36,270 bases of DNA, taken from the NCBI GenBank assembly GCA_021298085.1, contig JAJTDE010000052.1:1-36270 (forward strand), read 5' to 3'. Positions 16,364-25,899 of this stretch are shown here, one piece after another. This DNA comes from Rubrivivax sp. Its GTDB lineage: Bacteria > Pseudomonadota > Gammaproteobacteria > Burkholderiales > Burkholderiaceae_C. Position 1 is the first letter of the stretch. Each line of letters begins with the position of its first letter. The notes beneath the pieces were generated by a model. It was not told the DNA's origin and searched no databases. It saw only the letters and a program-made list of their open reading frames with translations. A program made the position numbers and the translations under genes.

Positions 16364-17662
16364 ATGCGCGGGCAATTTCACGGTAGGGGTTACTCAACGG
16401 GACGCGGCCGGCGGTTCTTCCGCCAGGTGGTGGTTTGTGCCTGGCTGGCCGGCGGGCTGGCGCCGGGCTTGGCCCTGGGTCAGGCGCACCCGGTGACATC
16501 CTCTGTGGCCGCAGTGCTGGGCGCCGCCGCCACCGCCGTCGCAGCGGCCGCGCCGGCCGCACCCGCGGCGTCGCCGGCCTCAGGGGCCCGTGCCCTGCCG
16601 GCTGGCCTCGCCCCGGCCGACATGCGCCCCCTGGCCGAACCCGCGCGCATGGTGTTCGGCCGCCTGCGCGCCGCAGACCTCGGCCTGGTGATCAACACCC
16701 GCGACCCGTATTCCGTGGCGGTGGGCGCGCACTATGCGCAGCGCCGTGGCCTGACGGACAGCCAGATCCTGCGGGTGGACCTGCCGCCGCAGACCACCCT
16801 CAGCCCCGAGCAGTTCGAGGCCTTGCGCCAGGCGATCGACCGGCACTTCGGGTTCCGCGCCCAGGCCCTGGCCTTGGCCTGGGTGGCACCCTATGCCGTG
16901 CAGTGCAATTCACTGGTGGGGGCCCTGGCGCTGGGATTTGACGCCGCCTTGTGCAGCAACACCTGCCAGGCCTCGAGGCCCAGCCCCTACGCCAACAGCA
17001 CCAGCACACGGCCCTACAGCGAATTGCGGGTCAGGCCAGCCATGCACCTGGCCGCGCGCGACGTGGACGAGGCCAAGGCGCTGATCGAGCGTGGCGTAGC
17101 CGCTGACGGCAGCCAGGCAGCGGGTGATGCCGCCGGCAGCGATGCCGCACCCCCTGAGGCCTCGCGCCGGCCGCTGGCGGTGTTTGTGCGCACGGCCGAC
17201 AAGCCCCGTGCGGTGCGCACCCGCCTCTACCCCAGCGCCACGCTGACCGAATGGCGCGGCCTGCAGCTGCAGCAGGTGCAGGGCTTGGCCCAGATGCCCC
17301 AGCAGCGCCTGATGCTGGTGAGTGTGGGGGCGGCCTGGCTGCCGGGCATTCCTGAGAGCGGCTGGCTGCCCGGCGCCCTGGCCGACCACCTGACGTCCTT
17401 CGGCGGAGACCTGCTCGGGCAGCACGGGCAGGCCACCGCGCTGCGCTGGATCAGCGCCGGCGCCACGGCCAGCCACGGGGCGGTGAGTGAACCCTGCAAC
17501 CACCTGCAGAAGTTTCCGCACCCGCAGTGGCTGATGGCGCACTATGTGCAGGGCGCCACCGCCATCGAGGCCTACTGGAAGAGCGTGATGTGGCCGCAGC
17601 AGAGTGTCTTTGTCGGCGAGCCGCTGGCCGCGCCCTTTGCCCCGGCGCCGGTGGCAAGATAG
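16364..17662 (+). CDS. TIGR03790-family secreted protein
   Basis: A 432-residue protein of unknown function resembling the TIGR03790 family. It has a signal peptide (Arg-rich head, helix about 20-38, ALG-Q) and then an Ala/Pro-rich low-complexity linker to about residue 80. The family core starts with DLGLVINTRDPYSVAVGAHYA. The C-terminus holds GATASHGAVSEPCNHLQKFP (H371, C378) and EAYWKSVMWPQQSVFVGEPLA. The His and Cys spaced seven residues apart recall caspase/gingipain-fold peptidases, but catalysis is not established. The ATG at 16364 has CGGAGA at 16351-16356. It is divergent from the SMP-30 gene with 84 bases between starts. Confidence 0.82.
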   Translation: MRGQFHGRGYSTGRGRRFFRQVVVCAWLAGGLAPGLALGQAHPVTSSVAAVLGAAATAVAAAAPAAPAASPASGARALPAGLAPADMRPLAEPARMVFGRLRAADLGLVINTRDPYSVAVGAHYAQRRGLTDSQILRVDLPPQTTLSPEQFEALRQAIDRHFGFRAQALALAWVAPYAVQCNSLVGALALGFDAALCSNTCQASRPSPYANSTSTRPYSELRVRPAMHLAARDVDEAKALIERGVAADGSQAAGDAAGSDAAPPEASRRPLAVFVRTADKPRAVRTRLYPSATLTEWRGLQLQQVQGLAQMPQQRLMLVSVGAAWLPGIPESGWLPGALADHLTSFGGDLLGQHGQATALRWISAGATASHGAVSEPCNHLQKFPHPQWLMAHYVQGATAIEAYWKSVMWPQQSVFVGEPLAAPFAPAPVAR

Positions 17663-17687
17663 GCCCGCCTGCCGACACCGAGCCACC

Positions 17688-19001
<1,314 letters not shown>

Positions 19002-19017
19002 GCGGGTCTGACGCACC

Positions 19018-19308
19018 ATGCGCCTTCGCCCCAACCGCAGCCTACTGGACGCCGTGGTGCTGCGGCAGCGGCGCGACGCTGACGGGCTGGGTGCGCAGCT
19101 GCAGCTGGAGGTGCTGCGCTGCGAGGCGATGCCGCCGGCGCAGGATTTCATCGGCGCCGCGCCGGGCGACACCCTCGAGGTCTACAGCGCGGTGCCTGAG
19201 GCCCAACTGCCTGGCCAGCACCTGCGCCTGGAGGCTGAGGTGCTGGGCGGCCCGCAGGGTGAACGCATCGTGGTGGTACGCAGCCAGCCCTTGCCGCCCG
19301 TGGCCTGA
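19018..19308 (+). CDS. Small hypothetical protein
   Basis: A 96-residue protein I do not recognise. It is compact and acidic, with no signal peptide, no Cys motif beyond a single Cys and no membrane segment. Alternating hydrophobic residues (LQLEVLRCE, HLRLEAEVLGG, GERIVVVRSQ) suggest a small beta-rich fold. It starts 17 bases after the glycerate kinase stop, so it is probably co-transcribed. Codon use is the same as its neighbours, which supports real coding. Its stop faces the LysR gene. Confidence 0.65.
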   Translation: MRLRPNRSLLDAVVLRQRRDADGLGAQLQLEVLRCEAMPPAQDFIGAAPGDTLEVYSAVPEAQLPGQHLRLEAEVLGGPQGERIVVVRSQPLPPVA

Positions 19309-19356
19309 GGCGTCCGGCGTTACCCGACGGCGCAGTCCGTGGACCGGGCAGCGTAT

Positions 19357-20304
19357 TCAACGGGCTGCCTGCACGAACTTCCTGCTCAGCGCGGCTTCCA
19401 CCGCGTCCACAAACACCCGCACGCGGGCCGCATGCTGGTGGCGCGGCGGGTAGACCGCATAGATGTCGGCATCGGGCGTGGCCCACTGCGGCAGCACCTG
19501 CACCAGCTTGCCGCTGTGCAGCCAGCGCTCGACGTCCCATTCGGCCCGCATCAGGATGCCATGCCCTTCGAGCGCCCATCGGACGGCAATCTCACCGTCG
19601 TTGGTGGTCAGCGGGCCGCGGGTCTTGACGCTGACGCTTCGGCGCACCTTGCCCGTGGCGCCCCCGCCCCCGCCGCCGCTGCTCAGGCGCCACAGCCCAT
19701 AGGCGTCTTCGCCCTGCCGGATGCCGATGCAGGCGTGTGAGGCGAGGTCCTGTGGCGACTTCGGGGTGCCGTGGCGTGCCAGGTAGGACGGTGCGGCGCA
19801 CAGCAGCCGCCGGTTGGGGGCGATGAAGCGGGCCACGACACGCCCGTCGGCCGGTGCGCCAAAGCGGATACAGACATCGAAGCTGTCGTCACTGATGGGC
19901 GGCGGGTTGACCGACAGCTGCAGCTGCACCTCCACCTGCGGGTGCCGCCGCACGAAAGGCGAAATGAGCGGGGCGATGTGGCTGCGGCCAAAACCCAGCG
20001 TGGCGTTGATGCGCAGCAAGCCCGCCGGCACAGCCTTGGTCGCGCCGAGCCGGTGTTCCAGCTCATCGATCTGCGCCAGGATGGCGCGCGCCTGCTGCAG
20101 GTACAGCTCGCCTTCGGGTGTCAGGCCCATGCGGCGTGTGCTGCGCGTGACCAGGATGAGGCCCAGGCGGCGTTCCATCTGCGCCAGGTGCTTGCTGACG
20201 GCAGCCGTGCTGATGCCCAGTTCCCGGGCGGCCGCGCTCAGGCTGGCGGCACCGGCCAGCACCGAGAAGAAGCTCAGGTCAGCGGCGTGGATGGCGCTGG
20301 GCAT
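19357..20304 (-). CDS. LysR-family regulator (DmlR-like), divergent from the dehydrogenase
   Basis: A 315-residue LysR-type regulator. The N-terminal winged helix-turn-helix (about residues 5-62: SLSAAARELGISTAAVSKHL) is followed by an effector domain that starts LLRINATLGFGRSHIAPLI. This resembles DmlR, which activates D-malate dehydrogenase. The ATG at 20304 is chosen over GTG 20307 because AAGGA then sits five bases away. It is divergent from the dehydrogenase gene at 20455, the usual LysR arrangement, so it probably controls that gene in response to tartrate, malate or a related acid. An unusual run of six glycines lies in the effector domain (WRLSSGGGGGGATG). Confidence 0.9.
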   Translation of the reverse strand: MPSAIHAADLSFFSVLAGAASLSAAARELGISTAAVSKHLAQMERRLGLILVTRSTRRMGLTPEGELYLQQARAILAQIDELEHRLGATKAVPAGLLRINATLGFGRSHIAPLISPFVRRHPQVEVQLQLSVNPPPISDDSFDVCIRFGAPADGRVVARFIAPNRRLLCAAPSYLARHGTPKSPQDLASHACIGIRQGEDAYGLWRLSSGGGGGGATGKVRRSVSVKTRGPLTTNDGEIAVRWALEGHGILMRAEWDVERWLHSGKLVQVLPQWATPDADIYAVYPPRHQHAARVRVFVDAVEAALSRKFVQAAR

Positions 20305-20326
20305 CACGGTCCTTTCGGCTGTTCAC

Positions 20327-20347
20327 GGCGCATTCATGGCGCATTCA
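20327..20347. promoter_or_regulatory. Direct repeat GGCGCATTCA in the LysR/dehydrogenase intergenic region
   Basis: Two identical 10-base copies at 20327-20336 and 20338-20347, an 11-base period matching one turn of the helix. They sit just upstream of the regulator start, within the 150-base divergent region. A further GTTCA occurs on each side (20321-20325 and 20354-20358). This may be the binding site of the adjacent LysR protein, although LysR sites are more often dyads. Confidence 0.4.
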
Positions 20348-20454
20348 CTGTTGAGTTCAGGTTAACACTGGCTTGAAAACGCTGGTGATCCGTCACGCAC
20401 GCCGACGCCTACAGTCCTTGTCATTGCATGAACGGCGAAGCGCCCTACCCACCG

Positions 20455-21558
20455 ATGAAAACCTATTCGATTGCAACCATCCCTGGCGACGGCATTGGCA
20501 AGGAAGTCATCCCGGCTGGCCAGCGTGTGCTGCAGACACTGGCCGACGCCTCAGAGCGATTCCGCCTCGTCTTCGAGGACTTCGGCTGGGGCGGCGACCA
20601 CTACCGCCAGCACGGCCTGATGATGCCCGCCGACGGCCTCGACCAGCTGCGCAGCAAGGACGCCATCCTCTTCGGCAGCGCCGGTGACCCGCACATTCCT
20701 GACCACATCACCTTGTGGGGCCTGCGTCTGAAGATCTGTCAGGGCTTTGACCAATATGCCAACGTCAGGCCCACCCGTATCCTGCCCGGCATCGATGCAC
20801 CCCTCAAACGCTGCACCCCCGCCGACCTCGATTGGGTCATCGTGCGGGAAAACTCCGAAGGTGAATATGCCGGCGTTGGCGGGCGTGTGCACCAGGGCCT
20901 GCCGCTGGAGGCCGCCACCGATGTCTCCGTCATGACACGCACCGGCGTGGAACGCATCATGCGCTACGCCTTTCGCCTGGCGCAGTCGCGCCCGCGCAAG
21001 CGCCTGACGGTGGTCACCAAGAGCAATGCGCAACGCCACGCGATGGTGATGTGGGATGAGATCGCTGCGCAGGTGGCCACCGAGTTCCCCGATGTGCACT
21101 GGGACAAGGAACTGGTGGACGCCGCCACCGCCCGCATGGTCAACCGCCCGGCCTCGCTGGACACCCTGGTGGCCACCAACCTGCACGCCGACATCCTCAG
21201 CGACCTGGCCGCCGCACTCGCCGGCAGCCTGGGCATCGCCCCCACCGGCAACATCGACCCGGAACGCCGTTTCCCCAGCATGTTCGAGCCCATCCACGGC
21301 TCGGCCTTCGACATCATGGGCCTGGGCCTGGCCAACCCGGTGGGCACCTTCTGGTCCTGCGTGATGCTGCTGGAACACCTGGGCGAAGCCGACGCCGCCC
21401 AGACCCTGATGCAGGCCATCGAACACACCACCGCCGACACGCGCCTGCACACGCGGGACCTCGGCGGCACCGCGACCACGGCCGAGGTCACCGACGCCGT
21501 CTGTGCCCGGGTGCGCGCCATGGCGCCCGCGCGCAGCCCCAAGCCCGTGCCGCACTGA
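20455..21558 (+). CDS. dmlA: Tartrate dehydrogenase/D-malate dehydrogenase (decarboxylating)
   Basis: A 367-residue cytoplasmic enzyme of the isocitrate/isopropylmalate dehydrogenase superfamily, TtuC/DmlA branch. It uses NAD and a divalent metal to oxidise tartrate or decarboxylate D-malate. The sequence shows IATIPGDGIGKEV at the start, DWVIVRENSEGEYAGVGG, the catalytic-lysine region VTKSNAQRHAMVMWDE, the metal-binding ATNLHADILSDLAAAL and the FEPIHGSAFDIMG nucleotide segment. The GEYAGVGG variant and SNAQ instead of ANVL separate it from LeuB. The ATG at 20455 starts the homologous part; 20428 is an alternative. Neither has a clear ribosome site. Confidence 0.92.
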   Translation: MKTYSIATIPGDGIGKEVIPAGQRVLQTLADASERFRLVFEDFGWGGDHYRQHGLMMPADGLDQLRSKDAILFGSAGDPHIPDHITLWGLRLKICQGFDQYANVRPTRILPGIDAPLKRCTPADLDWVIVRENSEGEYAGVGGRVHQGLPLEAATDVSVMTRTGVERIMRYAFRLAQSRPRKRLTVVTKSNAQRHAMVMWDEIAAQVATEFPDVHWDKELVDAATARMVNRPASLDTLVATNLHADILSDLAAALAGSLGIAPTGNIDPERRFPSMFEPIHGSAFDIMGLGLANPVGTFWSCVMLLEHLGEADAAQTLMQAIEHTTADTRLHTRDLGGTATTAEVTDAVCARVRAMAPARSPKPVPH

Positions 21559-21608
21559 CGGCCGGCCGCCATGCCCGACCGCGAGGTCTTCACACAAGGA
21601 GCACACCC

Positions 21609-22622
21609 ATGACACCCTTTGCACCGACACGCGCCGGCTGGCGCACCCTGCGCCATGGGAGCAGCCGGCTGCTCCTGGCCTTCACGGCCGGCTGGATGCT
21701 GGCGGGCGCCGCCCAGGCCCAGGCCCAGGCACCGGCCTGCCCCGACAAGAGCCTGAACTATTGGCAGGCCTTCCCGCCCGGTGGCGAAAGCGACCTCTCC
21801 GCGCGCCACCAGCAGGTGGTGCTGAAGAAGCGCTGCCCAGGCATCGACACGGTCATCCAGTACAAGGCCGGCGCCGGTGGCGCGCTGATGTGGACCACGA
21901 TGAACACGCTGGCCGCCGACGGTGTGAACATCGTCGGCATCAACCTGCCGCACATCGTGCTGCAGCCGATGGAGGGCAACGTCCAGTACAAGACCGACGA
22001 CGTCACGCCGGTGTTCTGGTTCCATTACACGCCCGATGCCCTGGTGGTGCCCGAGCAGAGCCCTCTCAAGAGCTGGGCCGACTTTGTCAAGGCCGCCAAG
22101 GACAAGCCCGGCATGCTCAACTTGGGCGGCTCGGGCCTGAACTCGGCCAACCACGCGGCCCACCAGCGCATGAACGCGGCCTTCGGCGTGAAGACCAACT
22201 ACGTGCCCTTCAAGGGCACGGGCGACATGACCATGGCGGTGCTCGGCGCGCATGTGGACGGCGCCATGAGCTACACGGCCTTTGCGATCAACAACAAGAG
22301 CAAGGTGCGTGCGCTGGCGGTCGCCATGGACAAGCGCCACCCGCTGCTGCCCGATGTGCCCACCTTCAAGGAGCTCGGCGTCAACTGGGTGGACGGCGCC
22401 TTCCGCGGCATTGGGGTTCCCAAGGGCACGCCGCCCGAGCAGCGCAAGCGCCTGGCAGACCTCTGGGCGGCGCTGAACGCCGACCCGGAAATGCGCGAGC
22501 TGGCAGCCAAGAGCGGCTTCGAGCTGGTCAACGTGGGTGTTGAGCAGATGGACGCCTTCATGCGCGAGAAGCGGGCCGTCTACACCGAGGTGGGCAAGCA
22601 GATGGGCCTGGGCACCAAGTAG
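21609..22622 (+). CDS. TctC/Bug-family tripartite tricarboxylate transporter binding protein
   Basis: A 337-residue periplasmic binding protein of the Bug/TctC family. A long signal peptide (about 1-41, ending AQAQA before PACPDK) precedes the mature domain. Family pattern: FPPGGESDLSARH, YKAGAGGALMWTT, LVVPEQSPLKSWADFV, LGGSGLNSANHAA and VPFKGTGDM. AAGGAG at 21596-21601 fixes the start. It follows the dehydrogenase with 50 bases between, probably in one transcript, which suggests that it binds tartrate, malate or another hydroxy acid. No TctA/TctB membrane subunits are in the window, so it must use a transporter encoded elsewhere or act as a sensor-type binding protein. Confidence 0.92.
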   Translation: MTPFAPTRAGWRTLRHGSSRLLLAFTAGWMLAGAAQAQAQAPACPDKSLNYWQAFPPGGESDLSARHQQVVLKKRCPGIDTVIQYKAGAGGALMWTTMNTLAADGVNIVGINLPHIVLQPMEGNVQYKTDDVTPVFWFHYTPDALVVPEQSPLKSWADFVKAAKDKPGMLNLGGSGLNSANHAAHQRMNAAFGVKTNYVPFKGTGDMTMAVLGAHVDGAMSYTAFAINNKSKVRALAVAMDKRHPLLPDVPTFKELGVNWVDGAFRGIGVPKGTPPEQRKRLADLWAALNADPEMRELAAKSGFELVNVGVEQMDAFMREKRAVYTEVGKQMGLGTK

Positions 22623-22757
22623 GGCGGCGCACGCCGGCCGGGCGCCCCGTGCCTATGCGCGCAGGCTCTGAGGACATGCGGCTTTGGTGGTTGGCTGCAC
22701 GTCCTGGCCGACGTAGAGTGCGCGGTTCCGTGTCCGACAGCGGGCCTGCCGTTAGCC

Positions 22758-23726
22758 ATGAACTTTCAACAACTGCGTTCCGTGCGCGAGGCGGTGCGCC
22801 AGGGTTTCAACCTCACGGCCGTCGCCGATGCCTTGCACACCTCGCAGCCCGGGGTGAGCCGGCAGATCCGCGAGCTCGAGGAAGAACTGGGCATCGAACT
22901 GTTTGTGCGGGCGGGCAAGCGCCTGACCGGGCTGACGCCGCCCGGCCAGGCCCTGCTGCCCATCATCGAACGCATGCTGGGCGAGGCGGCCAACCTCAAG
23001 CGTGCCGGTGAGGACTTTGCGCGCCAGGACAGTGGCGTCCTGACGGTGGCGGCCAGCCACTCCCAGGCGCGTTATGCCTTGCCCCACGTGGTGCGTGACT
23101 TCCGGGCCAAGCACCCCCGGGTGAACCTGCGCATCCACCAGGGCTCGCCCACCCAGGTGGCGCAGATGCTGCTCAAGGGTGAGGCCGACCTGGGCGTGGC
23201 CACCGAAGCGCTGGCGCTGTACCCGGAGCTGGTGGCGCTGCCCTGCTACCAGTGGACCCACGTGGTGCTGGTGACCCCGGGCCACCCACTGGCCGAGGAT
23301 GCCGACCGTGGCGAGCCCTTGAGCCTGCAGCGCCTGGCCGAGTTTGGCCTGATCACCTACGACGAAGGCTATACCGGCCGCAGCCACATCGACGACGCGT
23401 TTGGCCGTGCCCAGATCCAGCCCAGCATCGTCCTGGAAGCCATGGACGCCGACGTCATCAAGACCTATGTCGAGCTGGGCATGGGTGTGGGCATCGTGGC
23501 CGCGATTGCGGTGGACGAGCAGCGCGACACGGGTCTGCTGGTGCTGGAGGCCCGCCACCTGTTTGCCCCCAACACCACGCGGGTGGCCATCCCGCGCGCA
23601 GCCTACCTGCGGCGTTACGCATTCGATTTCATCGAGACCTTTGTGCCCACGCTGACCCGCAGCGTGGTGGAGCAGGCCCTGGCCGCCAGTCCTGACGCAG
23701 CGCCACCGGTCAGCTTCGAGATCTAG
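22758..23726 (+). CDS. cysB: CysB-type LysR regulator
   Basis: A 322-residue LysR-type regulator that closely resembles CysB, the activator of sulfate assimilation genes in response to N-acetylserine or sulfur limitation. The helix-turn-helix lies at about 18-45 (LTAVADALHTSQPGVSRQIRELEEELG). The ligand-domain marks are ASHSQARYALPHVV, HQGSPTQVAQMLLKGEADLG, LITYDEGYTGRSHID and DADVIKTYVELGMGVGI. The alternative paralog name is Cbl. No sulfur genes are adjacent in the window. The 135-base gap before it (22623-22757) shows no recognisable element, and the start lacks a strong ribosome site. Confidence 0.93.
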   Translation: MNFQQLRSVREAVRQGFNLTAVADALHTSQPGVSRQIRELEEELGIELFVRAGKRLTGLTPPGQALLPIIERMLGEAANLKRAGEDFARQDSGVLTVAASHSQARYALPHVVRDFRAKHPRVNLRIHQGSPTQVAQMLLKGEADLGVATEALALYPELVALPCYQWTHVVLVTPGHPLAEDADRGEPLSLQRLAEFGLITYDEGYTGRSHIDDAFGRAQIQPSIVLEAMDADVIKTYVELGMGVGIVAAIAVDEQRDTGLLVLEARHLFAPNTTRVAIPRAAYLRRYAFDFIETFVPTLTRSVVEQALAASPDAAPPVSFEI

Positions 23727-23746
23727 GCGTCTGCCGCGCAGACGCC
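23726..23746 (+). terminator. Hairpin after the CysB gene
   Basis: GGCGTCTG and CAGACGCC form a perfect 8-bp stem with a 5-base loop that begins at the last base of the stop codon. It separates the regulator gene from the polysaccharide cluster. No long T-run follows (CTTGAGCC), so it is a GC-rich terminator of moderate certainty. Confidence 0.55.
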
Positions 23747-23818
23747 CTTGAGCCTGCCCGGGCGCAGACCGCCGCTTTTCCGGCGATCAGCCCGCCGCCG
23801 CCGCGCCACAGTGTCGGG

Positions 23819-25135
23819 ATGTCCACCGTCCTGGCCCCGCCACCGGCACGTGCCTCACGCGTGCCGCCGGCAGCGCCTGGGCCACAGGCCCCGCTGCTGG
23901 CCGCCAACGCGGTCGAGCTCACCATCCTGATGCCGTGCCTCAACGAGGCCCGCACCCTGGGCGCGTGCATCGAGGAGGCCCAGGGCTTCCTGCGCCGCAG
24001 CGGGGTGGCCGGTGAGGTGCTGATCGCTGACAACGGCTCGACCGACGGCTCACAGGCCCTGGCGCAATCGCTGGGTGCACGGGTCATCCATGTCCGGGAG
24101 CGTGGCTATGGCGCTGCCTTGCGGGCCGGGATTGACGCTGCCGCCGGGGATTTCGTTGTCATGGGCGACTCCGACCAGAGCTACAGCTTCGCGCGCCTCG
24201 AGCCGTTTGTGCAGGCGCTGCGCGAGGGGCATGAGCTGGTGGTGGGCAACCGCTTCCGCGGCGGCATTGACCCGGGTGCGATGCCGCTGCTTCACCGCTA
24301 CGTAGGCAACCCGGTGCTGAGCTTCCTGGGCAGGCGCTTCTTCGGCGGTCCGCTGCGCGATTTCCACTGCGGCCTGCGCGGCTTTTCGCGGGCATCGATC
24401 CAGCGCCTGAACCTGGTCACGACCGGCATGGAGTTCGCCAGCGAGATGATCGTGAAGGCGCTGCAGGCGCAGCTGCGCATCTGCGAGGTCCCCACCACGC
24501 TGGCCAAGGATGGCCGCGGCCGCCCACCGCACCTGAATACCTGGCGTGATGGGTGGCGTCACCTGCGGTTCCTGCTGCTGTACTCGCCACGTTGGCTGTT
24601 CCTGTACCCGGGCGCGCTGCTGACGCTGCTGGGCCTGCTGCAGCTGGTGGTGGCGCAGGCGTCGACGCCCGGCGCCGGCTGGTGGCCCGTGGGCATCCAC
24701 ACCCAGCTCTTTGCGGCCGCCGCCACCGTGATGGGCTACCAGACCATGCTCTTTGCGGCGGCCGCGGTCATTGCCCGCGCCGGTGCCGGCCTGGACGTAC
24801 CCCATGCGATGGAACGCCGCGCCTTGGCGCTGGCTCGCGGCCTGGCGCTGCCCGTCCTGGGCGCTGCCGGTACCGCGGTCGGTTTGCTGCTGTGCCTTGG
24901 CCTCACGCTCAGCTGGGGGCGCAGCGGCTTTGGCGCACTCGACCCGGAGATGGCCATGCGGCAGATCATTCCCGGCGTGGCCTTGCTGCTGGTGGGCACA
25001 CAGTCGCTGCTGGCCTCGGTCTTCCTGGCAGCCATGCAGAGTGCCTTTGATTCCCTGCGCCCCGGCGCGGGCGCGGCCACGCCCGCCGCATGGGCGCAAG
25101 GGACACACGCAGCGCCGGTGGGCCGCACACCATGA
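23819..25135 (+). CDS. Membrane-anchored family-2 glycosyltransferase (dolichyl/undecaprenyl-phosphate sugar synthase-like)
   Basis: A 438-residue inner-membrane enzyme. The cytoplasmic GT-A domain has TILMPCLNEA (about 35-44), IADNGSTDGS (69-78), ERGYGAALRAGI, the DSD metal motif (117-119) and GNRFRGG. The segment FHCGLRGFSR is typical of polyprenyl-phosphate hexose synthases. Four predicted helices follow from about residue 250 (YSPRWLFLYPG onwards). It probably transfers a sugar to a lipid phosphate carrier for surface polysaccharide. The 30-residue Pro/Ala-rich N-terminus is unusual; the start is weak and a later one is possible. Its stop overlaps the next ATG (ATGA at 25132-25135). It opens the cluster. 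Confidence 0.88.
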   Translation: MSTVLAPPPARASRVPPAAPGPQAPLLAANAVELTILMPCLNEARTLGACIEEAQGFLRRSGVAGEVLIADNGSTDGSQALAQSLGARVIHVRERGYGAALRAGIDAAAGDFVVMGDSDQSYSFARLEPFVQALREGHELVVGNRFRGGIDPGAMPLLHRYVGNPVLSFLGRRFFGGPLRDFHCGLRGFSRASIQRLNLVTTGMEFASEMIVKALQAQLRICEVPTTLAKDGRGRPPHLNTWRDGWRHLRFLLLYSPRWLFLYPGALLTLLGLLQLVVAQASTPGAGWWPVGIHTQLFAAAATVMGYQTMLFAAAAVIARAGAGLDVPHAMERRALALARGLALPVLGAAGTAVGLLLCLGLTLSWGRSGFGALDPEMAMRQIIPGVALLLVGTQSLLASVFLAAMQSAFDSLRPGAGAATPAAWAQGTHAAPVGRTP

Positions 25136-25896
25136 TGAGACCCGCACTGCTGGTTGAACTGCTGCTGCTGACGCTCCTGGCGGCCCTGGGTGCATCCGCG
25201 CTGGCGTGGCAAGTCGGTCAGTGGGGCTGGAACTGGGACGCGATCAACCACCACATCTACCTCGGCTTGGCGGCCGAGCAGGCGCGTTGGTCGCTGGACG
25301 TGCTGGCTGCGGGCACGCAGGTCTACCAGTACCCCTACCTCTACTGGCCGGTGTACAAGATCGCGCAGATGAGCGGCTCCGGTCTGGCCGCCGCCATCGC
25401 CTGGTCAGCCGCGCAGGCCGCCCTCCTGCTGCCCCCGGTGTGGCTGATGGCACACCGCCTGATCGACAGCGGTGCGATGGCTCCTTGGGAAGCCGCGCTG
25501 CTGCGTTTGGCGGCCTGCCTGCTGGCCTTCCTCAACGGCATCCTGCTCCATGGCCTGGGTATGACCTCCAACGACCTGCTGGCGGCCCTGCCCTTGGTGT
25601 GGGCGGTGGCGCTGCACGCAGGCCGCAGCTCGTCTGAGCGGACGGCCATGCTGTGTGCGGCGCTGTGGGGCGTGAGCACGGCCTTCAAGTGGTCCAACGG
25701 GCTGATGCTGCCTGTCCTGCTGTTCTGGTGGTGGCAGGCCGAGCGGCCGCACCTGCCCTGGCGCCGCGGCCTGGCCCTGGCGGCCGGCGCCGTGTTGGGC
25801 TTCGGGTTGGCTTACCTGCCATGGGGTCTGCAGCTGTGGGAGGTGCGCGGCAACCCGTTCTATCCGTACTTCCGCGGCATCTTTCCGGGCCATTGA
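25132..25896 (+). CDS. N-terminal half of a polytopic membrane protein (interrupted by in-frame stop)
   Basis: 254 residues, almost all membrane: a first helix at about 6-26, then WNWDAINHHIYLGLA, YQYPYLYWPVYKIA and five or six more hydrophobic segments. It ends NPFYPYFRGIFPGH at a TGA (25894-25896). After that stop the frame stays open through one Thr codon into the Met of the next entry, so both pieces are in one frame. The break falls in the extracytoplasmic loop after GNPFYPYF, which in related GT-C-like membrane proteins leads straight into an RF.PDS..D.LL.P segment such as the one that opens the next piece. It looks like a nonsense mutation (TGG or CGA to TGA) in a protein of about 641 residues. 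The type is probably a polysaccharide-related membrane glycosyltransferase or polymerase, but I do not recognise the family name. Confidence 0.75.
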   Translation: MMRPALLVELLLLTLLAALGASALAWQVGQWGWNWDAINHHIYLGLAAEQARWSLDVLAAGTQVYQYPYLYWPVYKIAQMSGSGLAAAIAWSAAQAALLLPPVWLMAHRLIDSGAMAPWEAALLRLAACLLAFLNGILLHGLGMTSNDLLAALPLVWAVALHAGRSSSERTAMLCAALWGVSTAFKWSNGLMLPVLLFWWWQAERPHLPWRRGLALAAGAVLGFGLAYLPWGLQLWEVRGNPFYPYFRGIFPGH

Positions 25897-25899
25897 ACC

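Noticed and set aside
20964-22340. Minus-strand frame across the dehydrogenase and TctC genes
   Set aside because: It spans two unrelated plus-strand genes and shows no protein features.
22623-22757. Possible small gene or RNA before the CysB gene
   Set aside because: Short GC-rich gap with no convincing start, ribosome site or stable conserved-looking fold.
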